Part shown: one piece after another, positions 33,953 through 44,078 of the stretch | Position numbering within the stretch: position 1 is the first letter of the stretch | How the letters are laid out: each line of letters opens with the position of its first letter | Assembly (NCBI GenBank): GCA_902517815.1 | Contig: CABYED010000006.1 | Span: forward strand, 19,901-83,900 | Direction: 5' to 3' | Source of the DNA: an uncultured SAR116 cluster alpha proteobacterium | Lineage (GTDB): Bacteria; Pseudomonadota; Alphaproteobacteria; Puniceispirillales; Marisalimonadaceae | Length of the DNA stretch: 64,000 bases | Translations under genes and position numbers: made by a program | The notes under the pieces: generated by a model | What the model was told of the DNA's origin: nothing | Seen by the model: the letters and a program-made list of their open reading frames with translations, nothing else | Database searches by the model: none

Positions 33953-35161
33953 TTAAGACTTGTTTTCAAAAATAATTTCATTTTTAAAAAGTCTATTAAT
34001 TCCATCCTCTGAATAACCATTTTCCCTTAAGACTTCTCTTGTATGTTCGCCAATAACAGGTGGTTTATATTTAACGCCTACTGCCTTAGATCTACTAAAC
34101 TTAATCGGTGAAGAAACACCTTTGTAATCCTCTTTTGAGATAGTCATTTTTCTTTCTTTTGTTTGAGGATGATTTAAAGCTTCCTCAATATTCCTTACGG
34201 GTCCTGCAGGAACGCCTGCTGACAACAGTTTTTCTGAAAATTCAACTCCATCTACTTTACTAAGAGCATCTTCTAAATATTTGGTCAGTTCTTTTCTGTT
34301 TTTTACTCTATCACCATTAGTTAAAAATCTTTTATCTTTTGCAAGATGATCTAAATCTAAAGCTTTACAGAGTCTTATAAAACCAGCATCGTTACCGATT
34401 CCCATAAAAATCTCATTAGTTGCTGTTTTGAATTTATCATATGGGGAAATATTTGGGTGTGCATTTCCAGTAGCTTTACCTGGTTTTTTTGATAAAAAAT
34501 AATTGCCAGTATGTGGGTGCATCAATGCAAGTGCTGAATCATAAAGAGACATATCCAAAAATTGACCTAAGCCAGATATTTCTCTTTCTTGCAGTGCCAT
34601 TAAAATTCCTATTGTCGAATAAAGTCCAGTACCCATATCAACTACAGGAGCCCCAATTCTTACATCGCCTCCGTCAGCATGACCATTCACTGACATCATA
34701 CCAGTCATAGCTTGAACTATCGCATCATAGCCTGGTGCCCCACCAAGTGGACCTTTAGCTCCAAATCCTGAAATTCTACAGTGAATTAATTTAGGAAATT
34801 TTTCTTTTAAAACTTCCTCATAACCCAAACCCCATTTTTCCATTGTACCAGTTTTGAAGTTTTCAATAACTATATCTGAGTTTTTTAGAAGTTCTAAAAT
34901 TATTTCCTTACCTTCTTGTTTGGTAAGATCGATTGCTATAGATTTCTTATTCCTATTAACGTTTATAAAATATGAAGCCATATCGTTTATAAAAGGTGGT
35001 CCCCAAGCTCTAACTTCATCACCAATTTTTGATTCTATCTTAATCACATCAGCTCCGTGATCTGCAAGTATTTGAGTAGCGTAAGGTCCTCCAAGAACTC
35101 TTGTCAGGTCTAAAATCTTAATCCCATTTAATGCATGGTTATTTTTAATTTTTTCTATCAT
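33953..35161 (-). CDS. Class III CoA-transferase (CaiB/BaiF family)
   Basis: A 402-residue family III CoA-transferase that moves CoA between carboxylic acids via an Asp-bound anhydride. Seen: LDLTRVLGGPYATQILADHGADVIKIE near residues 17-43, NRNKKSIAIDL near 69-79, and the presumed catalytic Asp175 in PVVDMGTGL. ATG 35161 is chosen over a TTG at 35179 that abuts the acyl-CoA dehydrogenase stop. It is the last gene of the leucine-degradation-type operon. It could activate succinate- or acetyl-linked branched acids for the upstream dehydrogenase. Confidence 0.93.
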   Translation of the reverse strand: MIEKIKNNHALNGIKILDLTRVLGGPYATQILADHGADVIKIESKIGDEVRAWGPPFINDMASYFINVNRNKKSIAIDLTKQEGKEIILELLKNSDIVIENFKTGTMEKWGLGYEEVLKEKFPKLIHCRISGFGAKGPLGGAPGYDAIVQAMTGMMSVNGHADGGDVRIGAPVVDMGTGLYSTIGILMALQEREISGLGQFLDMSLYDSALALMHPHTGNYFLSKKPGKATGNAHPNISPYDKFKTATNEIFMGIGNDAGFIRLCKALDLDHLAKDKRFLTNGDRVKNRKELTKYLEDALSKVDGVEFSEKLLSAGVPAGPVRNIEEALNHPQTKERKMTISKEDYKGVSSPIKFSRSKAVGVKYKPPVIGEHTREVLRENGYSEDGINRLFKNEIIFENKS

Positions 35162-35179
35162 TATATTACTTTCTAACAA

Positions 35180-36346
35180 CTAATAAGATTTTGGTAGTCC
35201 AAGAACACGTTCGGAGATATAATTTAAGATCATTTGAGCACTTACAGGAGCCAATTTGGGGATCAAAGATTCTCTCAATAACCTCTCAACATGATATTCT
35301 TTAGCATATCCCATACCACCCAAGGTTACGACTGCTTGCGTAGCTGCTTTAAATCCAGCTTCAGCTGCAAAATATTTAGCTGCGTTAGCCATTCCTCCTG
35401 CGTTTTCTCCTTTATCGTATTGATAAGCTGCTCTTGCAATTAGTAGTTCTGCAGCTTCTAATTCTATCCAATTTTCTGCTAATGGGTGTTGAATACTTTG
35501 ATTTTTCCCAATAGGTCTATTAAAAACCACTCTGTCATTTGCGTACTTAACTGCTCTTGACAATGCATTTTTACCTATTCCTAAAGCTTCTGCGGCAATA
35601 AGAATTCTCTCTGGGTTAAGGCTGTCTAGAATATATTTAAAGCCCTTACCTTCTTCACCAATTCTGTCAAATTCAGGTACTTCAAGATTATCTATAAATA
35701 TTTGGTTGCTATCAACTGCTGCTCTTCCCATCTTAGAGATTTCTCTTACTTCTATTTTTTCTCTATCTAAATTTGTATAAAACAAAGTTAAACCGTCTGT
35801 ATTTTTTTTACATTCTTCAATGGGACTTGTTCGGGCTAATAAAAGTATTTTATCAGCAATTTTAGCAGTTGATGTCCAAATTTTTTGACCATTAACTAAA
35901 TACCCATTATTCATTTTTTTGGCAAAAGTTTTTAATCTACCAGTATCTAAACCTGCATCTGGTTCAGTAACACCAAAGCAAGTTTTTTCTTTTCCTAATA
36001 TTAATGGTGGTAACCACTTGTCTTTTTGTTCTTTAGTTCCATATACTACAATTGGGTGTGGTCCAAAAATATTAATGTGTATAGAAGATGCAGCTGCCAT
36101 ACCGCCACCTGTTTCTGAAATTTTTTGCATAAAAATTGATGCTTCACTCACACCTAAAGCACTTCCTCCATACTCTTTAGGCATACAAATACCTAACCAT
36201 CCCCCATTAGCTACCTCTTCATAAAACTTTTGGGGGAATTTACTTTCTTTATCGCATTGAAGCCAATATTCATCATTGTAGCTTTTCATAATATTATTCA
36301 CGGAATCAATAATAGATAACTGAGTTTGATTTAGATTGAATTCCAT
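35180..36346 (-). CDS. Acyl-CoA dehydrogenase family protein lacking the C-terminal catalytic Glu
   Basis: A 388-residue flavoprotein with FGVTEPDAGLDTGRL near residues 124-138 and WTSTAKIADK near 157-166. The C-terminal segment that usually holds the catalytic base (IYEGT) reads KLAPVSAQMI, so the base is missing there. Glu246 in LNPERI lies at the place where isovaleryl-CoA dehydrogenase carries its base and could substitute. It is coupled to the AhpD-like gene upstream (4-bp gap) and to the CoA-transferase downstream. Likely a branched-chain or aryl acyl-CoA dehydrogenase acting with those genes. Confidence 0.9.
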   Translation of the reverse strand: MEFNLNQTQLSIIDSVNNIMKSYNDEYWLQCDKESKFPQKFYEEVANGGWLGICMPKEYGGSALGVSEASIFMQKISETGGGMAAASSIHINIFGPHPIVVYGTKEQKDKWLPPLILGKEKTCFGVTEPDAGLDTGRLKTFAKKMNNGYLVNGQKIWTSTAKIADKILLLARTSPIEECKKNTDGLTLFYTNLDREKIEVREISKMGRAAVDSNQIFIDNLEVPEFDRIGEEGKGFKYILDSLNPERILIAAEALGIGKNALSRAVKYANDRVVFNRPIGKNQSIQHPLAENWIELEAAELLIARAAYQYDKGENAGGMANAAKYFAAEAGFKAATQAVVTLGGMGYAKEYHVERLLRESLIPKLAPVSAQMILNYISERVLGLPKSY

Positions 36347-36350
36347 AAAC

Positions 36351-36947
36351 TTATCTTGCTAAATTATGATAATTATTATTTGGTTCCATTTCGGTTGCCG
36401 AAGCTAGTCTGTTGGTCATGTTAAATAAACCAACAATTGCACTAATGTCCCAAATATCTCTATCTGAATATCCAACATCCCTCAGTTTTTTTCTATCATT
36501 TTCACCAATTTCAGATGGGTCTTTTGTTAATTTTTTTGTAAAATTAAGTAATTCGTCTTGTTTTTTTGGCAATTCTGCAGACCTGAAGTTTGCAGCTATT
36601 CGTTCTCCTAATTGAGGGTCTTTTGATAATTCTCTAACTGCAGATCCATGAGCTACTAAACAATAAAAGCAATGATTTTCTGAAGAAACCGTCACGGCAA
36701 TCATTTCTCTTTCTAATTTTGTTAAACCAGACTCACCTAACATTAAAGCATTATATAATTTAGTAAAACCTTCAAATTGTTTTGGAAATTTTGCAAAAGC
36801 AGCAAGAACATTTGGTATAAAGCCAAGTTTTTGTTGAACAATTTCTAAGTAGTTCTTTACTTGATCTTCTCCATCTTTAGTACCTTTATAATCTAGATCT
36901 AATTTAGTTAAGTTGCCCTTTTGGCCTTGCTTTGTAATCGTTGCCAT
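36351..36947 (-). CDS. AhpD-like/carboxymuconolactone decarboxylase family protein (peroxidase-related)
   Basis: A 198-residue all-helical protein with the AhpD-type redox motif HCFYCLVAHGSAV (Cys93, Cys96, His100) and preceding KLEREMIAVTVSS. It matches the uncharacterised peroxidase-related subgroup (about 190 residues). It lies directly between liuC (zero-base gap) and an acyl-CoA dehydrogenase, so it is part of the operon. It may protect against peroxide from flavin oxidation; that is inference. Confidence 0.88.
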   Translation of the reverse strand: MATITKQGQKGNLTKLDLDYKGTKDGEDQVKNYLEIVQQKLGFIPNVLAAFAKFPKQFEGFTKLYNALMLGESGLTKLEREMIAVTVSSENHCFYCLVAHGSAVRELSKDPQLGERIAANFRSAELPKKQDELLNFTKKLTKDPSEIGENDRKKLRDVGYSDRDIWDISAIVGLFNMTNRLASATEMEPNNNYHNLAR

Positions 36948-37745
36948 TTACTTCTCCATTAACCAATTTGGTTTTCTCTTCTCAAAAAAAGCATTAATTC
37001 CTTCTATTGCCTCAGGATTTTCCCATACATCTGCGAGAGCTTCAACAGTAAATCGAATAGTATTTTCATCTATTTTTACAGATAAATTTCTTACCAGTTT
37101 TTTTGAAGCACATAATGCAGCCGGCGCATTTTTTAAAAAAGGTGAAATTTCTTTTGTTATGGTGTCATCTATTTTATCACTTGTAGTAAACGACTTTATT
37201 AAAGCAATTTTTTGTCCTTCTTGAGGAGAAAATGTGCGGGCACTGGTAAACATGTCTATGGCATTGCTCGATCCAACTTTCAAAATCACATATGGACTGA
37301 TTGTTGCTGGAATTAAGCCAAGCTTTGCTTCTGTAAGTGCTAATTTTATATTATCTAAAGATATTGCTATATCACATACAGATATAATTCCAATGCCGCC
37401 CCCAAAAGCATTTCCTTCAATTTTTGCAATTAAAGGTTTTGGAAAATTATACATTTTAAAAAGAAGCATTGCTAATTTTTTAGCTTCTTTTATTCTAGTT
37501 GATCTGTCAGAAAAAATTTGTTTTTTCATCCAATCTAAATCTCCTCCAGCACAAAAAGATTTTCCATTGGCTGACAAAATTAACACTCGAGTATTTTCAT
37601 CTTTTGATAGATTTTCAAAAGCATCACTTAATTCTTCAATCATTGTTGGTGATAAAGCATTATGTTTATCAGGTTGATTTAAAATAATGTGAGATACTCC
37701 CCCCTTATTCTGTAATATTATCGAATTTTTTTTAATTTCAGTCAT
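36948..37745 (-). CDS. liuC: Enoyl-CoA hydratase, probably methylglutaconyl-CoA hydratase
   Basis: A 265-residue crotonase-fold enzyme. Seen: LNQPDKHNALSPTM near residues 23-36, the oxyanion segment SFCAGGDLDWMK near 64-75, and GNAFGGGIGIISVCDIAI near 110-127. In this gene order, with isovaleryl-CoA dehydrogenase, methylcrotonyl-CoA carboxylase and HMG-CoA lyase, it should hydrate 3-methylglutaconyl-CoA to HMG-CoA. It starts four bases after the HMG-CoA lyase stop. The assignment to liuC is from context and overall resemblance. Confidence 0.88.
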   Translation of the reverse strand: MTEIKKNSIILQNKGGVSHIILNQPDKHNALSPTMIEELSDAFENLSKDENTRVLILSANGKSFCAGGDLDWMKKQIFSDRSTRIKEAKKLAMLLFKMYNFPKPLIAKIEGNAFGGGIGIISVCDIAISLDNIKLALTEAKLGLIPATISPYVILKVGSSNAIDMFTSARTFSPQEGQKIALIKSFTTSDKIDDTITKEISPFLKNAPAALCASKKLVRNLSVKIDENTIRFTVEALADVWENPEAIEGINAFFEKRKPNWLMEK

Positions 37746-37749
37746 GGTT

Positions 37750-38604
37750 TCAGTTTAAGATTAATTTCTGAGCAATTACACTACATTCTTTTAATCTATC
37801 TCTATCAAGGTTCGTTTCGTAACCTTTAGATAATAGTAATTTGTTAACTTTTTCTGTTGCTACATTTCCTTTTGCTCCTGGTGAATATGGACAGCCACCT
37901 AATCCCCCTACAGATGCATCAAACGTCTTTATACCATTTTCTAAGCAGACATTAATGTTATCAAGGGCATTTTGATAAGTATCGTGAAAATGGCCAGCTA
38001 ATTTATCTGCTGATAAATATTTTAAGCATTCTTTTACTACCTCTAGTGTTTGATCTGGTGTTCCTTTGCCGGTCGTATCACCAAGTGAAATTTCGTAGCA
38101 CCCCATTTTAAACAAATCTTTTGCAATTTGACCCACAATTTTAGGATTGACAAAATTCTCATAAGGGCAGTGAGTTACGCAACTAATGTAACCTCTTACA
38201 GGTATATTTAATTTTGAAGCTTTTTCAGTTATTGGAATAAATCGTTTGAGACTAGTTTCAATGTCGCAGTTAGTATTTTTTTTGCAAAATGTCTCAGATG
38301 CTGCAGTAAAAATTGCTACTTCATCGACATTAGCATTTAAAGCGTCATTAAACCCTCTTTCATTGGGTGTTAAAGCAGTGTATTTAGTGTTTTTATTTCT
38401 ATTAATTTTACTAAAAACTTCTGCTGCATCAGCCAGTTGAGGAACCCATTTGTGACTTACAAAACTAGATGTCTCTATCTTGTTAAAACCACACTGAGAT
38501 AGTTGGTCAATTAAAAAAACTTTTTCATCAGTTGAAATAAATTTTTTCTCATTTTGAAGCCCGTCTCTTGGGCTCATTTCAAAAATATTTACTAAATTTC
38601 TCAA
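37750..38604 (-). CDS. liuE: Hydroxymethylglutaryl-CoA lyase
   Basis: A 284-residue DRE-TIM enzyme cleaving HMG-CoA to acetyl-CoA and acetoacetate. Seen: EMSPRDGLQNE near residues 9-19 (Arg13 catalytic, Asp14 metal), GHFHDTYQNAL near 204-214 (metal His) and the active-site Cys238 in GGLGGCPYSPGAKGN. The length is slightly below the usual 300. It lies between liuD and liuC with gaps of 11 and 4 bases. Confidence 0.95.
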   Translation of the reverse strand: MRNLVNIFEMSPRDGLQNEKKFISTDEKVFLIDQLSQCGFNKIETSSFVSHKWVPQLADAAEVFSKINRNKNTKYTALTPNERGFNDALNANVDEVAIFTAASETFCKKNTNCDIETSLKRFIPITEKASKLNIPVRGYISCVTHCPYENFVNPKIVGQIAKDLFKMGCYEISLGDTTGKGTPDQTLEVVKECLKYLSADKLAGHFHDTYQNALDNINVCLENGIKTFDASVGGLGGCPYSPGAKGNVATEKVNKLLLSKGYETNLDRDRLKECSVIAQKLILN

Positions 38605-38615
38605 ATAAGCACCTA

Positions 38616-40619
38616 TTATTTTATTTTTTCTAAATTTAAGAGTTTGGATTTTTCAGTGACCTGTTCACCATTTTTACAAAATATCTCTTTAATGATTCCG
38701 TCTCGTGGGGCAATTAATGAATATTCCATTTTCATAGCTTCTAATTTCAATAATACATCACCCTTTTTAACCCTATTTTTTATTTTTAAATTATTAATTT
38801 TTATTATTCCATGCATGGGAGCAAAAACACTATCTTCGAATTTACTCTGTTCAACTGTATCTTGAGTTAAAGAATTTTTTAAGATAGCATTAAATGTAGT
38901 TTCATCACTAAAAATGGTAAAATTTTTATTACCTGTTAATTTATCTCTAAAAACATAAAACTTTACTTCAAATTTTTTGTTTTTTGTCTTCGCTTTTAAA
39001 GTTGAATCGTGAAACGAAACAGAAGAAAAATAAAAATTTTGATTATTAAATGAAATTTCAAAATTCTTATTACTAGTTTTTGTAATGAAAAAAGTTGTTA
39101 CTTTCTTACCTATAGTTATATTTATTGGATAAGTAGTAGGTTTCCAATTATACCAATAATTTTGTTGTAACAGTGTCAGATTATTAAAAATTATTAATGA
39201 TGCTAAAGCTTTAAGTTGAGGTTCAATATCTTTATCCATAAATTGTTCGATGTTGTTTTCTACAAACTTTGTGTAAATATTTCCTTCCCTAAACTGATTA
39301 TTTTTTAATAATTTTTTTAATAAGTTTAAATTAGTAGCAATACCTGCAACTTCTATATCAAATAAACAATTTCTGAGATGATTTATTGCCTCATTTCTGT
39401 TTTTGCCATGTGAAATTATTTTTGCAATCATTGGATCATAATAAGGGCTTATAGAGTCACCTTTTTTGTTACCAGTATCTATAATGCAATTGGGATGATC
39501 AGAATTTTTTGGAAATTTTAAATGATTCAGAAAACCACTTTGTGGAAGAAAGTTTTTATTTATGTCTTCAGCATAAAGTCTGGCTTCTAAAGACCAACCA
39601 TTTAAACATATTTCATTTTGTGACTTAGGAAGTGCTAGGCCATTAGCTACATGGAACTGCCATTCAATAAGATTAGTTGATGTAATTTTTTCTGTAACTG
39701 GATGTTCAACTTGAATTCTCGTATTCATTTCCATAAAGTAAATCTTATTTTTATTAAGGCCATCAGTAATGTCTGCAATAAATTCTATTGTTCCAGCGCC
39801 TTGATAATCAAAAGACTTCAACGCGTTTACAGCTAAGTCACCTAAAAATTTGCGAATATCCTTACTAAGTCTTGGTGAAGGTGCTTCTTCAATAATTTTT
39901 TGTTGCCTTCTTTGTAATGTGCAATCTCTATCAAAAAAATGTACTACATTTCCGTGCTGATCAGAAAAAATTTGCACTTCAATATGACGAGCTTTAGTTA
40001 TATATTTTTCAATCAAAATATTTTTATCATTAAAATTAGATGAAGCTTCGCTTGAAGACTCTTCTAAAGCAGAAAAAAAATTCTCTTTATTTTGTACAAC
40101 TCTCATGCCTCTTCCGCCCCCGCCAGATCTTGCTTTTATAAGAACTGGGTAACCAATTTCATCGGCTTTTTTTCTAAGGAAATCCTTATCTTGATTGTCA
40201 CCATGATACCCTGGAATAACTGGGACACCTGCTTTCTCCATTATAAGCTTTGCTTTATCTTTTTCTCCCATTTTTTTAATAATTGTGCTTTTAGGGCCTA
40301 TAAAAATTAGATTGTTTTTTTCAACATTTTTAACAAATTTTGCATTTTCAGATAACAATCCATATCCTGGGTGAATTGCGTTAGCTTTATATTTTTTACA
40401 TATACTAATTATCGCAGGCCCATTCATGTATGTTTCTGAGACTAAAGAACCAGGAATGTTTACAGCTTCATCAGCAAGTTGGATATGTAAACTATCAGCA
40501 TCTTCATTTGAATATATAGCTACTGTTGGTATATCAAGATTTTTTGCACATTTAATTATTTTACATGCAATTTCACCACGGTTGGCAATTAATAATTTTT
40601 TTATCTTTTTTTTAATCAT
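38616..40619 (-). CDS. liuD: Methylcrotonyl-CoA carboxylase biotin-containing alpha subunit
   Basis: A 667-residue biotin carboxylase plus biotinyl carrier. Order: biotin carboxylase N-domain with LLIANRGEIACKI near residues 8-20; ATP-grasp with ARSGGGGRGMRVV near 162-174; EMNTRIQVEHPVTE near 298-311; a middle domain; and the carrier domain with biotinyl Lys630 in LEAMKMEYSL. This domain set is that of MccA/LiuD; propionyl-CoA carboxylase alpha is similar, but the flanking genes decide. It ends 11 bases before liuE and starts 11 bases after liuB. Confidence 0.93.
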   Translation of the reverse strand: MIKKKIKKLLIANRGEIACKIIKCAKNLDIPTVAIYSNEDADSLHIQLADEAVNIPGSLVSETYMNGPAIISICKKYKANAIHPGYGLLSENAKFVKNVEKNNLIFIGPKSTIIKKMGEKDKAKLIMEKAGVPVIPGYHGDNQDKDFLRKKADEIGYPVLIKARSGGGGRGMRVVQNKENFFSALEESSSEASSNFNDKNILIEKYITKARHIEVQIFSDQHGNVVHFFDRDCTLQRRQQKIIEEAPSPRLSKDIRKFLGDLAVNALKSFDYQGAGTIEFIADITDGLNKNKIYFMEMNTRIQVEHPVTEKITSTNLIEWQFHVANGLALPKSQNEICLNGWSLEARLYAEDINKNFLPQSGFLNHLKFPKNSDHPNCIIDTGNKKGDSISPYYDPMIAKIISHGKNRNEAINHLRNCLFDIEVAGIATNLNLLKKLLKNNQFREGNIYTKFVENNIEQFMDKDIEPQLKALASLIIFNNLTLLQQNYWYNWKPTTYPINITIGKKVTTFFITKTSNKNFEISFNNQNFYFSSVSFHDSTLKAKTKNKKFEVKFYVFRDKLTGNKNFTIFSDETTFNAILKNSLTQDTVEQSKFEDSVFAPMHGIIKINNLKIKNRVKKGDVLLKLEAMKMEYSLIAPRDGIIKEIFCKNGEQVTEKSKLLNLEKIK

Positions 40620-40630
40620 AATTGTCTAAG

Positions 40631-42238
40631 TTACATCCTAAAAATACCAAATTTAGTATCTTCAATTTCTTTGTTTAATGAAATTTTAAGACTAGCAGAT
40701 AATATATCTCTTGATTTTTTTGGATCTATTATTCCATCATCCCATAATCTAGCAGAGGCGTATAGAGGATGAGATTGATTTCGAAATTGTTCTAAAATAG
40801 GTTTTTTAAATGCACTTTCGATGCCTTTGTTCCATTTAGCTTTTTTGTTAAGAGTGTTTCTTTTTTTTAGGGAGGCTAAAACACTTGCTGCTTGTTCACC
40901 TCCCATTACCGAAATTCGCGAGCAAGGCCAAGTCCATAGAAATCTTGGAGCGAAGGCCCTTCCACACATTCCATAGTTACCAGCGCCAAAACTACCACCA
41001 ATTAACAATGTTATTTTTGGTACTTTTGTTGTTGCTACTGCGTTTACAAGTTTGGCGCCATTTTTTGCTATTCCGCCATGTTCAGCCTTTTCGCCTACCA
41101 TAAAACCAGTTATATTTTGTAAAAAAATTAGAGGTATTTTTCTTTGACTACATAGTTCTATAAAGTGAGTGCCTTTTAATGAACTATCTGAAAATAGAAC
41201 TCCATTATTTGCAACAATTCCACATAAATCACCTTTTAATTTTGCAAATCCAGTAACTAAAGTTGTACCAAAGTTTTTCTTAAATTCATCAAACTCAGAT
41301 CCATCTACTATCCTCATAATAATTTCTCTGACGTCAAATGTTTCTTTTGGATCCGCTGGAACTATGCCAGTTAGTTCGTTTTGGTCATGTAATGGTTCTT
41401 CAAAAGATGAAATATTGCTTGAGGTTTTATTATTAACATTTAAATTTTTAATACACTGTCTAGCTAAAGTTAGGGCATGCTCGTCATTTTCAGCAAGATA
41501 GTCAGCAACTCCGGATATCTTTGTGTGGACTTCTCCTCCACCAAGACTTTCAGAGTCTATGATTTCTCCAGTTGCAGCTTTTACTAAAGGTGGTCCAGCT
41601 AAAAATATTGTACCTTGATTTTTTACAATTATTGTTTCATCGGACATAGCAGGAACATACGCGCCACCCGCAGTGCAACTTCCTAGAACAACCGCTATTT
41701 GAGGTATCTTTTTTGATGACATGTTTGCTTGATTGAAAAAAATTCTTCCAAAATGTTCTTTGTCCGCGAAAACTTCATCTTGATTTGGTAGATTTGCTCC
41801 ACCAGAATCTACCAAATAAATACAGGGTAAATTGTTTTCAAGAGCAATTTCTTGTGCTCGTAAATGTTTTTTTACTGTTATTGGATAATATGTACCTCCT
41901 TTAACAGTTGAATCATTACAAATTACCATAACGTCACGGTCATGAACTTTCCCAACTCCTGTAATTATTCCAGCTGAAGGACTCTCATTATTATACATGT
42001 CATAGCCAGCTGTTAATCCTACTTCTAAAAAAGAACTTCCAGGATCTAAAAGCTTAGATACTCTATGCCTTGGCAGCATTTTGCCACGTTTTTGATGACG
42101 GTCATTCAATTCTTTCCCACCACCATTCATGGCAATCTCAACTGCTTTATTTATAAGTTTATAATCAACAAAAAGTTGTTTTTGGTTTTTTAAAAACTTT
42201 ATATCTTTACAGTTAACTTTTGATTTTAATACCGTCAT
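40631..42238 (-). CDS. liuB: Methylcrotonyl-CoA carboxylase carboxyltransferase beta subunit
   Basis: A 535-residue acyl-CoA carboxyltransferase. Seen: [21 protein letters not shown] near the start, the N-terminal oxyanion [16 protein letters not shown] near residues 187-202, and the C-terminal [23 protein letters not shown] near 417-439, which is typical of the MCC beta subunit. Its ATG overlaps the liuA stop by one base (TAATG). The length fits the family (about 535). Confidence 0.95.
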   Translation of the reverse strand: MTVLKSKVNCKDIKFLKNQKQLFVDYKLINKAVEIAMNGGGKELNDRHQKRGKMLPRHRVSKLLDPGSSFLEVGLTAGYDMYNNESPSAGIITGVGKVHDRDVMVICNDSTVKGGTYYPITVKKHLRAQEIALENNLPCIYLVDSGGANLPNQDEVFADKEHFGRIFFNQANMSSKKIPQIAVVLGSCTAGGAYVPAMSDETIIVKNQGTIFLAGPPLVKAATGEIIDSESLGGGEVHTKISGVADYLAENDEHALTLARQCIKNLNVNNKTSSNISSFEEPLHDQNELTGIVPADPKETFDVREIIMRIVDGSEFDEFKKNFGTTLVTGFAKLKGDLCGIVANNGVLFSDSSLKGTHFIELCSQRKIPLIFLQNITGFMVGEKAEHGGIAKNGAKLVNAVATTKVPKITLLIGGSFGAGNYGMCGRAFAPRFLWTWPCSRISVMGGEQAASVLASLKKRNTLNKKAKWNKGIESAFKKPILEQFRNQSHPLYASARLWDDGIIDPKKSRDILSASLKISLNKEIEDTKFGIFRM

Positions 42239-43404
42239 TATGATGTTTCCAAGAACAGCTCTCTACCAATTAACATTCTTCTTATTTCAGAAGTTCCTGC
42301 TCCAATTTCATATAACTTTGCATCTCTAAGAAGTCTGGCTACAGGAAAATCATTAGTGTATCCATTACCACCTAATGCTTGTATTGCTTCTAAAGTTAAT
42401 TGAGTTGCTTTTTCTGCTGCATATAAAATACAACCAGCAGCATCTTTCCTAGTTGTTTCCCCTCTGTCACAAGCTTTCGCTACTTCGTATACATATGACC
42501 TACATGCATTCATGGTTGTATACATATCGGCTATTTTACCTTGCATGATTTGAAATTCACCAATTGATTTTCCAAATTGTTTTCTTTCATGAATATAAGG
42601 GACTACGGTATCCATTGCGGCTGCCATTATACCCAAAGGACCTGCAGCAAGAACAACCCTCTCATAGTCAAGTCCACTCATTAAAATAGAAGCTCCTTTT
42701 CCCTCTTCACCTAAAATATTTTCTTCTGGAACAGGACAATTTTCAAAAAAAAGCTCTGCCGTATTTGATCCCCTCATCCCTAATTTATCTATTTTTTTGC
42801 CAGTAGAAAATCCTGTCATTGTTTTTTCAATTATGAATGCAGTGATACCCTTGGATCCTCCCTTAGGGTCAGTTTTAGCATATACAATCAAGGTATCAGC
42901 ATCGGGTCCATTAGTAATCCACATTTTTGAGCCATTCAATAAATAAGTATTATTTCCTTGTTTCTCAGCATGGAGTGTCATAGATACGACATCTGAACCA
43001 GATCCTGTTTCACTCATTGCAAGAGCACCAATTTTTTCACCCTTACATAAGCTTGGCAAATATTTCTCTTTTTGTTCTTCGCTACCATTTCTATTTATTT
43101 GGTTAACACATAAATTAGAAAAGGCTCCATAAGACAGGCCAACAGAAGCACTTGCTCTACTTATTTCTTCCATAGCTATACAGTGAGCCAAATAACTCAT
43201 TTCACTGCCACCATATTTTGAATCAGCTGTAATGCCTAAAAGTCCTAATTCACCAAGTTTTGTCCATAGTTGATTTGGAAAGGAGTTTTCTTTGTCTATT
43301 TTATCAGCAATAGGAGCTATTTCTTTTTGTGCAAATTTATAAACTGTTTCTCTTAAAGCTTCATTATCTTCGCCGATTGAAAAATTCATTGAATGAAAAA
43401 ACAT
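42238..43404 (-). CDS. liuA: Isovaleryl-CoA dehydrogenase
   Basis: A 388-residue flavoprotein oxidising isovaleryl-CoA to 3-methylcrotonyl-CoA. Seen: [15 protein letters not shown] near residues 128-142, [11 protein letters not shown] near 161-171, and [16 protein letters not shown] near 245-260, whose Glu248 is the characteristic catalytic base of this subfamily. The C-terminal position used by other dehydrogenases reads [13 protein letters not shown], with Gly at the base position, which also supports isovaleryl specificity. AAAGGA lies 11-12 bases upstream of ATG 43404; Met6 is an alternative. First gene of the liu operon. Confidence 0.94.
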   Translation of the reverse strand: MFFHSMNFSIGEDNEALRETVYKFAQKEIAPIADKIDKENSFPNQLWTKLGELGLLGITADSKYGGSEMSYLAHCIAMEEISRASASVGLSYGAFSNLCVNQINRNGSEEQKEKYLPSLCKGEKIGALAMSETGSGSDVVSMTLHAEKQGNNTYLLNGSKMWITNGPDADTLIVYAKTDPKGGSKGITAFIIEKTMTGFSTGKKIDKLGMRGSNTAELFFENCPVPEENILGEEGKGASILMSGLDYERVVLAAGPLGIMAAAMDTVVPYIHERKQFGKSIGEFQIMQGKIADMYTTMNACRSYVYEVAKACDRGETTRKDAAGCILYAAEKATQLTLEAIQALGGNGYTNDFPVARLLRDAKLYEIGAGTSEIRRMLIGRELFLETS

Positions 43405-43427
43405 TTAATACTTGATCCTTTAATTTA

Positions 43428-43880
43428 TTAAGCTTGATTTAAGGCTCTTTGTTTTGCTAAAGCACTTTCTTCCCCAGACACATAAAGTAATCCATTCATT
43501 CTTCTCATTAAATTAGCTTCAAAGTCGTCAACCACGCCATCTGAAAGAATTACTCCCCACATCATTTCAATGACATCAATTCTTTCTTCGTGGTTCATTT
43601 CATTTAGAATAATTTTTATTTGAGAGAAAATTTCAATCCTCTCATCACTTTTTTCTAGAGCTTCAAGTAAGTTTTTTTCAGCTTGATCTGAAGTTAAATT
43701 AAATTTATGAACTAAAAGTTTCTTTATATATTCAAGCTCAACTTTGCCAGTATCTCCGTCAATTTGACATGCTTCTAATAGCAATATTATGACTGCTTTT
43801 ATGTCCTCTCCTTCGTATTCATCTTCATTCTTGTCTTTAGAGGTAATATTTTGAAAAGCAGTTTTGAGATTTGAAAACAT
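43428..43880 (-). CDS. TerB-like protein
   Basis: A 150-residue, acidic, all-helical protein with the TerB-type paired motifs LLLEACQIDGDTGKVELEYI near residues 32-51 and WGVILSDGVVDDFEANLMRRM near 108-128. These Asp-rich loops resemble the metal-binding loops of tellurite-resistance TerB domains. It lies 23 bases upstream of liuA on the same strand, so it may be co-transcribed. Family function is loosely defined. The 198 bp to gdhA hold the divergent control regions. Confidence 0.82.
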   Translation of the reverse strand: MFSNLKTAFQNITSKDKNEDEYEGEDIKAVIILLLEACQIDGDTGKVELEYIKKLLVHKFNLTSDQAEKNLLEALEKSDERIEIFSQIKIILNEMNHEERIDVIEMMWGVILSDGVVDDFEANLMRRMNGLLYVSGEESALAKQRALNQA

Positions 43881-44053
43881 TTTTGACCTATTAAATTGAA
43901 ATAACGAATTGTTTGTTTATTAATTTCTAAGATGAATAAAATATAAATTTTTTCAAGTTTAAAATAGACATTATATACTCCTTTTCTATTTTTGGTTTTT
44001 GTGTAAAGGTTATTTATTAAAAATTGTAAACAGTATAAAATTCTATAAGGGGG

Positions 44054-44070
44054 CAGTCCTAAAAGGATTG
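44054..44070 (+). promoter_or_regulatory. Hairpin sequestering the gdhA ribosome-binding site
   Basis: CAGTCCT (44054-44060), loop AAA, AGGATTG (44064-44070) pair over seven positions with one G-U. The 3' arm contains AGGA, the only Shine-Dalgarno at workable distance from ATG 44079. A G-rich AAGGGGG lies just upstream at about 44048-44053. Confidence 0.55.
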
Positions 44071-44078
44071 AAATAATT

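Noticed and set aside
43881..44078. Glycine or glnA-type riboswitch upstream of gdhA
   Set aside because: Only the local hairpin at 44054-44070 is visible; no conserved riboswitch core.
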